Shown here: piece after piece, positions 54,371-64,000 of the stretch
How the letters are laid out: every line of letters starts with the position of its first letter
Position numbering within the stretch: position 1 is the first letter of the stretch
From: Antedon mediterranea
Taxonomy: Eukaryota > Echinodermata > Crinoidea > Comatulida > Antedonidae
Direction of reading: 5' to 3'
NCBI RefSeq assembly: GCF_964355755.1
Contig: NC_092672.1
Location: forward strand, 30,934,501-30,998,500
DNA length: 64,000 bases
Made by a program: the position numbers and the translations under genes
Notes under the pieces: model-generated
The model's input: the letters and a program-made list of their open reading frames with translations, nothing else
What the model was told of the DNA's origin: nothing
Databases searched by the model: none

Positions 54371-54969
54371 AATTATTTTTTCAGATGCAGTAGATGTAAT
54401 ATTCTTATTTAGGCCAAATGAATGCAAATTTATAAATAAAAGTAGACCCACAGTAGATGGAATATCTGTACTAGCTCTAATTATTGTAAATCAAGTCTCT
54501 ATAAAACAGACAAAAATGACAATTATGAATGTATCGGTCTATAGCACACATAACATCTACGTCCAATTCCTTAGTGCAATTTAAGTCTCTTTTTAAAATT
54601 TAGTTATTATGTTTTCCTATATCTTATAGGGCTGTAAAGCTTTGTCTACACTATCAAACTTTATGTGACAAACAAATATGATTACTTGTATTGTAAGAAA
54701 GGAATCTACAGATACTGTAAATAGTGCAATACACACTTCAGTTTTAACATAGATATTACATTATTATCATCATTATTTCTCTCATATTTCATAATATCTA
54801 GGTTATCAAAGTCTAAAGTAGATTTCTGTACTGAAGAAAGCAGTTAATAACAATCTGTACAATTAATTTGTCGGACAGAAACGTATCAGAAATGATAATT
54901 TAAATCATACTTTCCATACATAATTAAGCATCTTTAAAATAATTAGATTTTTTTTTTTTTAATATTGCA
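54371..54969. other. AT-rich sequence with half a MITE
   Basis: At 54636-54680 lies one end (gtctacactatcaaacttta) of the 37264 MITE family. Otherwise nothing is recognised. Confidence 0.4.
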
Positions 54970-54973
54970 TTAA

Positions 54974-55846
54974 AGTGGAGGTGCTCGCAAAAAATGTCAC
55001 ATTTTTATTTTATTCAGTTCATAATAAACATTACTTTCATCTAAATTAAGGTACTTTTTTAATATGTTGTATGCTGCGTGGTTATTCTGAAAAACATCAA
55101 AAAATGCCATCTGGGGGGATAGTTCAAATTACAAACCTTTTCCCTATTCATTTGCCTGTAAATTAAAAAAAAATGTAATATATGTAAGTTCCAGAAATAT
55201 TATACATATAAGTTTTCAGATTCTTCAGAAGCCGAACTTTTCATTCCCGATGTGTTTTTAAGGGCTTGACCAATTCATTTATGCGTAATTAAAAAAACTA
55301 CCCATTTGAGCTAAGTGGGTAATTTTTACATTCTAGGGAGTCAATCAATTTGCGCATGCGCGACTTTTGGCTTTCTAGCGAGGCCTAGGCCCCAGCAACA
55401 GAGAGATTAACCTCACTTGATTGATATCTCTATGTGACTTGTTATGGCACTTATATACCATACAGTGCTTCATTTTGAAGCTAAGTGTAGACACAAAAAG
55501 TAATAACAAAAGGCAAGACAATAATAAATTGTCTTCATTCGATCGGATGTGGATAATGAGTAGGGAGACGAAAATGATACACTTAGTAAGTAATAGTAAG
55601 TAGCGCTTCTTGTCAGCTCGAGCGATCCGCCGACAAGAGAGGAGGAGACACATAACATAACATGGTAACGTGACCTTTACAACTAAGGTCATTACCTAAC
55701 TGCTGAAAAAAATATACAGCGATTTTTCGATATTTTTGCACATTTTTTTATTTTTCTGATTTCTCAGAAACTGCTTATTTTGTACCTACTAATATTAATA
55801 TACTGAAGTAAATAACAGAAGGAAAAGCTCTGAGTACACCTCCACT
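54974..55846. mobile_element. TTAA-flanked inverted-repeat element, 873 bp
   Basis: The left end AGTGGAGGTGCTC and the inverted right end AGTGGAGGTGTACTC are flanked by TTAA at 54970-54973 and 55847-55850. Short inverted ends, a TTAA duplication and no transposase frame make it a non-autonomous piggyBac-like element. Internal ORFs on both strands show no domain. Confidence 0.72.
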
Positions 55847-55850
55847 TTAA

Positions 55851-56880
55851 CATTGAATATTATAATAATGTAGGGGAAGCCTTTCCAAACAATTTTAAAG
55901 TAAGAACTAGATTTGAACTCGTCACTGTGGACGAGTTAGGTTATCCGCGAAAACGCAACGTCTAATATACACATAGAATACATAGGTCTGACGTGAAAAC
56001 TAATTTTCGTTATTCGTTACATATTGGTAATTTTGGCGAGGATTGCATGCCATACTGTAGGTGAACCGAATTTCGAGAAAATTCGACAATGTGTTGTGTT
56101 GTGGTATGTCGTTGGTAAACTCCATGTTGGTTTTTAAGAGTCGCTCTCTGATAATATTGTTACAAATACCATTTTATATCGTCGAACTTCAACGATTAAA
56201 TAAATAAATAACAAACTCAAGTTTGTTGAGAATTGATATACTATAAGAAATAGGTAAGAAATTATGTGGATTGTTTGATTTGTAGTTGTTTTGTAATTGA
56301 TACTTACTAACGATACCCTAGCCTACTATAGATATACGGAAGGATGTCAGACTTTCAGAGATGGCAAACGTCGTGACGTTTTTCAGCCCGATGGCTTTCG
56401 TAGCAGCACGACAATCGTGTATGGCCATGTGTATGTTAAATACGGTCCCGGTAAATATATGTCTGCTACATTCATAGTGTACCTAGGCCTAGCCTGTACA
56501 AGAATACTTGCTGTTTTTAGTAGGACTAAACGGCGCTAGTTCCCTTTTTGCACCTGGCTTATATTATATTAACTCTAGCTTAATTTTTAGTTGTATAAAT
56601 TCTTAAAGAGAAGAAACAATGACTCGTTCTTCTTACAATAGCATGTTGTCTAGGCTTACTCCAGTAGTCCTAGTAGTAGTGACGTAGGTCAGCGCAGTTC
56701 TCTTTCGCACCTGTCATTGTTACAAATATTGTGGATGTTTTGATCACAATTTGTATTGATATTTATAATAATAATATATTTTTGTCTTGTAGCTGTTGGA
56801 AGAGATACACAATTGTTTCTACTTTAGTATCTCCAGAATATTGTAAGTAGTGTATATTAAATAAATAGTTTGTAGAGAGG
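55851..56880. other. Flank of the 343-bp array with one exon-like segment
   Basis: AT-rich. At about 56793-56839 a segment is bounded by an acceptor-like gtcttgtag and a donor-like GTAAGTAG, which could be a small exon preceding the array. An 80-codon ORF at 56297-56539 has no recognisable domain. Confidence 0.35.
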
Positions 56881-56899
56881 ATTAATGGTTTCATGATTG

Positions 56900-59800
56900 G
56901 GAGTGAACTGTTGCCTGTTATTTTGTAGGCATTTTCTATTATGAAACATTTACATAATTCAGATTTTATTGTTTGTGAATAAAATAAGTTATTTTGAGGA
57001 AATTTCTTAATTTTTCAGGCATTGATTAAGAAGCTTGTTGATTTGGAAAAAGTGTTAATGTTGTTTATTGCCATTATCAATGTTTTTCCTTGTTTTTTTT
57101 TTAGATTGTAGAAAATATACAGTTTCAGCTACAGCTGTGAGTATCAGTAGATTATCTGTTAAACGGAGAAAACATATTTTCCTTACTTTGTGAACTGTTG
57201 CCTGTTATTTTGTAGACATTTTCTATTAGGAAACATTTACGTAATTCAGATTTTATTGTTTGTGATCAAACAATTAAATGAAATTACCATTGAGACAACA
57301 TGTAGGCCGCAATCAGCCGGCCCATACCCAAAGTCATTTTGAGGAAATTTCCTAATTTTTCAGACATTGATTAAGAAGCATGTTGATTTGGAAAAAGTGT
57401 TAATGTTGTTTATTGCCATTATCAATGTTTTTCCTTGTTTTTTTTAGATTGTAGAAAATTAACAGTTTCAGCTACAGCTGTGAGTATTAGTAGATTATCT
57501 GTTAAACGGAGAAAACATATTTTCTTTACTTTGTGAACTGTTGCCTGTTATTTTGTAGGCATTTTATATTATGAAACATTTACATGATTCAGATTTTATG
57601 GTTTGTGAATAAGATATTAAATGAAAGTAGTATTGAGACAACATGTAGACCCCAATCAGCCGGCCCATACCCAAAGTTATTTTGAGGAAATTTTTAAATT
57701 TTTCAGACATTGATTAAGAAGCATGTTGATTTAGCAAAAGGGTTAATGTTGTTTATTGCCATTATCAATGTTTTTCCTTGTTGTTTTTAGATTGTAGAAA
57801 ATATACAGTGTTAGCTACAGCTGTGAGTATTAGTAGATTATCTGTTAAACGGAGAAAACATATTTTCTTTACTTTGTGAACAGTTGCCTGTTATTTTGTA
57901 GACATTTTCTATTATGAAACATTTACATCATTCAGATTTTATGGTTTGTGAATAAAATATTAAATGAAATTAGCATTGAGACAACATGTAGGCCCCAATT
58001 AGCCGACCCATACCCAAAGTCATTTTGAGGAAATTTCTTAATTTTTCAGACATTGATTAAGTGGCTTGTTGATTTGGAAAAAGTGTTAATGTTGTTTATT
58101 GCCAATTATTAATGTTTTTCCTTGTTTTTTTTTTAGATTGTAGAAAATATACAGTGTCAGCTACAGCTGTGAGTATTAGTAGATTATCTGTTAAACAGAG
58201 AAAACATATTTTCCTTACTTTGTGAACTTTTGCCTGTTATTTTGTAGGCATTTTCTATTATGAAACATTTACATCATTCAGATTTTATGATTTGTGAATA
58301 AAATATTAAATGAAATTAGCATTGAGACAACATTTAGGCCGCAATTAGCCGACCCATGCCCAAAGTCATTTTGAGGAAAATTCTTAATTTTTCAGACATT
58401 GATTAAGAAGCTTGTTGATTTGGAAAAAGTGTAAATGTTGTTTATTACCATTATCAATGTTTTTCCTTGTTTTTTTTAGATTGTAGAAAATATACAGTTT
58501 TAGCTACAGCTGTGAGTATTAGTAGATTATTTGTTAAACGGAGAAAACATATTTTCCTTACTTTGTGAACTGTTGCCTGCCCTAATCAGTCGTCTCATAC
58601 CCAAAGTCATTTTGAGGAAATTTCTTAATTTTTCAGACATTGATTAAGAAGCTTGTTGATTTGGAAAAAGTGTTAATGTTGTTTATTGCCATTATCAATG
58701 TTTTTCCTTGTTTTTTTTTAGATTGTAGAAAATATACAGTTTCAGCTACAGCTGTGAGTATCAGTAGATTATCTGTTAAACGGAGAAAACATATTTTCCT
58801 TACTTTGTGAACTGTTGCCTGTTATTTTGTAGACATTTTCTATTATGAAACATTTACGTAATTCAGATTTTATAGTTTGTGATCAAACAATTAAATGAAA
58901 TTACCATTGAGACAACATGTAGGCCGCAATCAGCCGGCCCATACCCAAAGTCATTTTGAGGAAATTTCCTAATTTTTCAGACATTGATTAAGAAGCATGT
59001 TGATTTGGAAAAAGTGTTAATGTTGTTTAGTGCCATTATCAATGTTTTTCTTTGTTTTTTTTAGATTGTAGAAAATTAACAGTTTCAGCTACAGCTGTGA
59101 GTATCAGTAGATTATCTGTTAAACGGAGAAAACATATTTTCCTTACTTTGTGAACTGTTGCCTGTTATTTTGTAGGCATTTTATATTATGAAACATTTAC
59201 ATAATTCAGATTTTATGGTTTGTGAATAAGATATTAAATGAAAGTAGTATTGAGACAACATGTAGACCCCAATCAGCCGGCCCATACCCAAAGTTATTTT
59301 GAGGAAATTTTTAAATTTTTCAGACATTAATTAAGAAGCATGTTGATTTAGCAAAAGGGTTAATGTTGTTTATTGCCATTATCAATGTTTTTCCTTGTTG
59401 TTTTTAGATTGTAGAAAATATACAGTGTTAGCTACAGCTGTGAGTAGATTATTTGTTAAATGGAGAAAACATATTTTCCTTACTTTGTGAACAGTTGCCT
59501 GTTATTTTGTAGACATTTTGTATTATGAAACATTTACATCATTCAGATTTTATGGTTTGTGAATAAAATATTAAATGAAATTAGCATTGAGACAACATGT
59601 AGGCCCCAATTAGCCGACCCATACCCAAAGTCATTTTGAGGAAATTTCTTAATTTTTCAGACATTGATTAAGAAGCTTGTTGATTTGGAAAAAGTGTTAA
59701 TGTTGTTTATTGCCAATTATTATTGTTTTTCCTTGTTTTTTTATTAGATTGTAGAAAATATACAGTGTCAGCTACAGCTGTGAGTATTAGTAGATTATCT

Positions 59801-61990
59801 GTTAAACAGAGGAAACATATTTTCCTTACTTTGTGAACTGTTGCCTGTTATTTTGTAGGCATTTTCTATTATGAAACATTTACATCATTCAGATTTTATG
59901 ATTTGTGAATAAAATATTAAATGAAATTAGCATTGAGACAACATTTAGGCCGCAATTAGCCGACCCATGCCCAAAGTCATTTTGAGGAAATTTCTTAATT
60001 TTTCAGACATTGATTAAGAAGCTTGTTGATTTGGAAAAAGTGTTAATGTTGTTTATTACCATTATCAATGTTTTTCCTTGTTTTTTTTAGATTGTAGAAA
60101 ATATACAGTTTTAGCTACAGCTGTGAGTATCAGTAGATTATTTGTTAAACGGAGAAAACATATTTTCCTTACTTTGTGAACTGTTGCCTGCCCTAATCAG
60201 TCGTTTCATACCCAAAGTCATTTTGAGGAAATTTCTTAATTTTTCAGACATTGATTAAGAAGCTTGTTGATTTGGAAAAAGTGTTAATGTTGTTTATTGC
60301 CATTATCAATGTTTTTCCTTGTTTTTTTTTAGATTGTAGAAAATATACAGTTTCAGCTACAGCTGTGAGTATTAGTAGATTATCTGTTAAACAGAGAAAA
60401 CATATTTTCTTTACTTTGTGAACCGTTGCCTGTTATTTTGTAGGCATTTTCTATTATGTAATATTCACATCATTCAGATTTTATGGTTTGTGAATAAAAT
60501 ATTAAATGAAATTAGCATTGAGACAACATGTAGGCCCTAACCAGCTGTCTCATACCCAAAGTCATTTTGAGGAATTTCTTAATTTTTCAGACATTGATTA
60601 AGAAGCTTGTTGATTTGGAAAAAGTGTTAATGTTGTTTATTGCCAATTATTAATGTTTTCCCTTGTTTTTTTGTTTTAGATTGTAGAACATATACAGTGT
60701 TAGCTACAGCTGTGAGTATTAGTAGATTATCTGTTAAACGGAGAAAACATATTTTCCTTATTTTGTGAACTGTTGCCTGTTATTTTGTAGACATTTTCTA
60801 TTATGAAACATTTACGTAATTCAGATTTTATTGTTTGTGATCAAATAATTAAATGAAATTACCATTGAGACAACATGTAGGCCGCAATCAGCCGGCCCAT
60901 AACCAAAGTCATTTTGAGGAAATTTCCTAATTTTTCAGACAGTGATTAAGAAGCATGTTGATTTGGAAAAAGTGTTAATGTTGTTTATTGCCATTATCAA
61001 TGTTTTTCCTTGTTTTTTTTAGATTGTAGAAAATTAACAGTTTCAGCTACAGCTGTGAGTATTAGTAGATTATTTGTTAAACGGAGAAAACATATTTTCC
61101 TTACTTTGTGAACTGTTGCCTGTTATTTTGTAGGCATTTTATATTATGAAACATTTACATAATTCAGATTTTATGGTTTGTGAATAAGATATTAAATGAA
61201 AGTAGTATTGAGACAACATGTAGACCCCAATCAGCCGGCCCATATCCAAGGTTTTTTTGAGGAAATTTTTTAATTTTCAGTCATTGATTAAGAAGCACGT
61301 TGATTTAGCGAAAGGGTTAATGTTGTTTCTTGCCATTATCAATGTTTTTCCTTGTTGTTTTTAGATTGTAGAAAATATACAGTGTTAGCTACAGCTGTGA
61401 GTATTAGTAGATTATCTGTTAAACGGAGAAAACATATTTTCCTTACTTTGTGAACAGTTGCCTGTTATTTTGTAGGAATTTTCTATTATGAAACATTTAC
61501 GGCATTCAGATTTTATGGTTTGTGAATAAAATATTAAATGAAATTAGCATAGAGACAACATGTAGGCCCTAACCAGCTGTCTCATACCCAAAGTTATTTT
61601 GAGGAATTTCTTAATTTTTCAGACATTGATTAAGAAGCATGTTGATTTGGAAAAAGTGTTAATGTTGTTTATTGCCAATTATTAATATTTTTCCTTGTTT
61701 TTTTGTTTTAGATTGTAGAACATATACAGTGTCAGCTACAGCTGTGAGTATTAGTAGATTATCTGTTAAACGGATAAAACATATTTTCTTTAGTTTGTGA
61801 ACCGTTGGCATTGATTAAGAAGCATGTTGATTTTAAAAAAGTGTTAATGTTGTTTATTTGCCATTATTAATGATTTTCCTTTTATTTTTTAGATTGTAGT
61901 TGTACAGAAAATATACAGTGTCAGTTACAGCTGTGAGTATTAAAAAATTATCTGTAAAACGGAAAAAACATATTTTCCTTACTTTATGCC
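56900..61990 (+). repeat. 343-bp satellite with higher-order structure and embedded splice-like signals
   Basis: The word agattgtagaa marks 16 units, starting at 57105, 57448, 57791, 58137, 58480, 58722, 59065 and so on to 61893. Spacing is about 343 bp except for 242 bp after every fifth unit in the first two cycles, giving a higher-order period of about 1.61 kb. Each unit carries a T-run ending in TTAG before attgtagaa and, 32 bases later, cagct|GTGAGTA. Two more acceptor-like tracts (ttttgtag|gcatttt, tttttcag|acattga) occur in most units. Units differ by small changes, and no long reading frame crosses them. Confidence 0.9.
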
Positions 61991-62560
61991 CTCCCTTAAT
62001 TGATAAACATGTGTTGTTTGTAAATTTACTATACTGAGTGACCAAATATTTTTGTGTATAAAATTCTATTTTATTAGAACATTGAATAATTAAACCTATT
62101 TTCAGATTAATTTTGAAGGTGAAATTTTTATGAAAGAATTTGTTTCCGACACATTCCATGTAATGAAGTTTTGACATATTTTTAGGTCAAAATATCTTCT
62201 ATAGTGATTTATTTATATTGTATAAACCAAAGTCACAAATATATTATCACCGTTTACTTCAAAATTTGGGACAATCATCCTTTTTAACATAAATGTGGTG
62301 GTCAGTTTCTCCAGACATAAATTTGCAATTTTATAAAATGGGTCTCTATCCTAAATTTAGTAGTGAGTTGGTCCTAATTTGTTTTGCTAGGCCCAATAGA
62401 TCATGTTACATTCCACAAGGGGGATATGTATATTATTATTTAGGTATTTGTAAAAACACTGATTTATCTACTGATTCAATTTATAATTGTTTGACTGGAA
62501 TTCTTAGTACTGTACCGTGTATCTTAAAATTAATAACTAACTCTTTTTTTTTTCTTTTAT
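61991..62560. other. Unassigned sequence between satellite and hairpin cluster
   Basis: A 90-codon frame at 62293-62565 (starting MWWSVSPDINLQFYKMG) has no recognised domain and runs into a long pyrimidine tract with ttttattgtag (62565), a strong acceptor-like site. I regard the frame as probably non-coding. Confidence 0.35.
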
Positions 62561-62589
62561 TGTAGGTGACTGTCTTATATAAACCCACT

Positions 62590-62643
62590 GGATCTCAGAA
62601 GAGATCCGGGTCTTTAGAAAAAGATCCACTCTCCAAAGAGAGT
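62590..62643 (+). other. Three consecutive tetraloop hairpins
   Basis: GGATCTC-AGAA-GAGATCC (62590-62607), GGGTCTTT-AGAA-AAAGATCC (62608-62627, one G-U) and ACTCTC-CAAA-GAGAGT (62628-62643) stand side by side without spacers. They directly follow the acceptor-like site at 62565 and would form a compact structured RNA. Function unknown. Confidence 0.7.
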
Positions 62644-62723
62644 TTCTACGAGGGGTTACCGAATTTTAATATATGCACAATTTCTTTTTAAACATTTTTT
62701 AAAAGTATCTTTGAAACATTCAA

Positions 62724-62997
62724 TAAAACCTTGAAGTAAACAGAAGTTTATCACAAGGAAAAACTAATAAACAAAAGTTTATTACAAACCATTTTTGCAA
62801 AAGCAAAAGTGTAAAACCTTGAAGATAACAAAAGTTAATCACAAGGAAACAACTAATAAACAAAAGTTTATTACAAAACCATTTTTGCAAAAGCAAAAGT
62901 GTAAAACCTTGAAGATAACAGAAGTTAATCACAAGGAAACAACTAATAAACAAAAGTTTATTACAAAACCATTTTTGCAAAAGCAAAAGTGTAAAGT
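62724..62997. repeat. 90-bp tandem repeat, three copies
   Basis: Units start aaaaccttgaagataacaaa and end ttttgcaaaagcaaaagtgt. Copies start at 62724, 62813 and 62903, the last ending near 62997. The ORFs in both strands are repeat artefacts. Confidence 0.88.
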
Positions 62998-63562
62998 TAA
63001 AGTTTGATTATACAAACAAAAGTTTGAAGAATAAAACAGAAGCTTATTATAAAGAAATAAATATTAAACAGAGTTTATTACAAAAGAATTAATTAAAGAA
63101 GATTTAAAGGTCACTTTTATTTGAATCTGTTATTAAGTAGAATTGTAAAAAGAATAAAAATTAGAATCTGAAACTATTTAGCATAACCAAGTATTAAAGA
63201 GAAGTTGAAAATAATATAAAGTATTTCATCAAGCCAATATTAAGCAGAAGCTAATTTTTTTATTCAGTGAAATTGTATAATCGAATTATTGAAAAAAAGC
63301 AGACAAAAAAAGTATTGACAAAGAGAAAAGAAATTAGGACAAAAGTTAAAAGTCATAGAAACAAAAGACAATATAAAGTTGAATTGTTTTTGGAATTTTT
63401 AATAATTTATTTTGTTGTAGCAAGGATTTCTTTTTTGAAGTTTGAATTGATAAAAAGAACCTAATTGTAATATTCATTGGAATTGCAGAATACATTTTAA
63501 TTTAATTTGTAAACAAAGTTTATAAATTTGAAGAAATTTGTTTCTTATACAAATTTTGAATA
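62998..63562 (+). other. A-rich leader upstream of the terminal ORF
   Basis: Strongly A-rich on the plus strand (aagtttgaag, ttattacaaaag words), with stops in all frames near the end. It may be the leader of the transcript that contains the ORF at 63563. Confidence 0.4.
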
Positions 63563-64000
63563 ATGGATATGGAATTCATAGCAGTAGTTGGTATCTTTTT
63601 GTTGATTATCTTTACAATGATAATTTATTTGTGTAAAAATGTGAATAAAGAAGTTACAAGTAAAAAGCAGATTTTTGTCAATACAACTGGTAATGTTAAT
63701 AATGGAGTTATGGATAAGACAGCAGAATTTAAAATAGTTGTTAATGACATCTTGGACCTACTTGATGAATGCTGTTCAACTGAGAATGTCAAAGACGAGA
63801 GAAATGATGATACAGGTAATGTCAATTGTGAATTTATGAAAGATACAACTGAATTTAAAGGAATAATTGATGATATCATAAACATATTATCTTATGGTAC
63901 AGAGGTCACTTCAGAGTTTGATGATACATGCGATTTCTGTAATATTGAAGTGAAAGTAGACGACAATTGCATAACATGTGACTGTTGTAGTCAATATTTT
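63563..64000 (+). CDS. Membrane-anchored protein with internal repeat and start of a PHD-like zinc finger (runs off window)
   Basis: The ATG at 63563 opens 146 codons that reach the window end without a stop. Residues about 4-26 are a hydrophobic membrane segment or signal anchor. Residues about 44-70 and 96-122 are an internal duplication (TGNVNNGVMDKTAEFKIVV against TGNVNCEFMKDTTEFKGII). The last residues C-DF-C, DDNC-IT-C, DCCSQYF match the first half of a PHD/zinc-binding finger; such fingers occur in ORF1 proteins of many non-LTR elements and in chromatin proteins. I cannot name the gene. Its setting next to satellites suggests a mobile element, but the membrane segment is unusual for that. 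Confidence 0.55.
   Translation, partial: MDMEFIAVVGIFLLIIFTMIIYLCKNVNKEVTSKKQIFVNTTGNVNNGVMDKTAEFKIVVNDILDLLDECCSTENVKDERNDDTGNVNCEFMKDTTEFKGIIDDIINILSYGTEVTSEFDDTCDFCNIEVKVDDNCITCDCCSQYF

Noticed and set aside
56900-61990. CRISPR-like or tRNA/snoRNA gene cluster
   Set aside because: Units are 343 bp, nearly identical throughout with no unique spacers, and no C/D, H/ACA or tRNA signatures were found.
62293-62565. 90-codon ORF as a gene
   Set aside because: No domain, low-complexity end in a pyrimidine tract, and it ends at a splice-acceptor-like site; more likely leader or intron sequence.

Overview
This window looks like a metazoan nuclear genome. Coding exons are split by GT-AG introns, the intergenic DNA is AT-rich, and non-LTR retrotransposons, SINEs, Helitron-like elements, TTAA-flanked elements and satellites are dense. 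The frequent aggcctaggcct words, together with secreted PAN-, fibrinogen- and SUEL-lectin-domain genes, suggest an echinoderm. That is an inference; no species can be named from sequence alone.

Left part (about 1-18 kb). A foldback element (0.5-1.5 kb) is followed by a minus-strand gene (2091-12273) whose five exons join in frame into a signal peptide, one PAN/apple domain and a fibrinogen C-terminal domain. All splice sites agree in phase, but the Trp codon of the GGGWTVIQ block is TAG. Upstream lie a signal-peptide exon (17646-17703) and a last fibrinogen exon (13509-13756) of a paralogue whose middle exons are missing. A third fragment (about 11.3-11.55 kb) sits between minisatellite blocks. 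Introns and spacers hold two families of Helitron-like elements with CTAG-ending hairpins.

Middle (18-36 kb). A second copy of one Helitron-like element is split at a TTAA site by a 4.7 kb TTAA-flanked element that carries a damaged non-LTR retrotransposon (EN-RT ORF at 21032-24034). Next come a SINE/MITE/SINE palindrome, a cluster of short inverted-repeat elements, and a three-exon plus-strand gene (28821-32497) for a secreted SUEL lectin plus PAN-like protein. Two more decayed LINE fragments and an amplified 99-bp repeat follow.

Right part (36-64 kb). A MITE has expanded internally into a 21/66-bp array (37.3-38.2 kb). An intact single-coding-exon LRR-Ig transmembrane receptor (40460-42397) has a 5'-UTR intron. 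A DNA transposon with about 520-bp inverted repeats (48.1-50.7 kb) encodes an unclassified transposase-like protein interrupted by a tRNA-derived SINE. The last exon of a lysyl hydroxylase (PLOD-type) gene lies on the minus strand (51111-51266), followed by a 24-bp minisatellite and another TTAA element. From 56.9 to 62 kb there is a 343-bp satellite with higher-order structure; every unit keeps a 3'-splice-site-like tract and a GTGAGTA donor-like motif. Downstream are three consecutive tetraloop hairpins, a 90-bp repeat and an open ORF (from 63563 off the window end) with a membrane segment, an internal duplication and the start of a PHD-like zinc finger. This last stretch is the best candidate for something undescribed, possibly the 5' region of an unusual mobile element.

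The recognisable host genes (PAN-fibrinogen, SUEL-PAN, LRR-Ig, PLOD) act in secretion or at the cell surface. They do not form an operon, and any functional link between them is inference.
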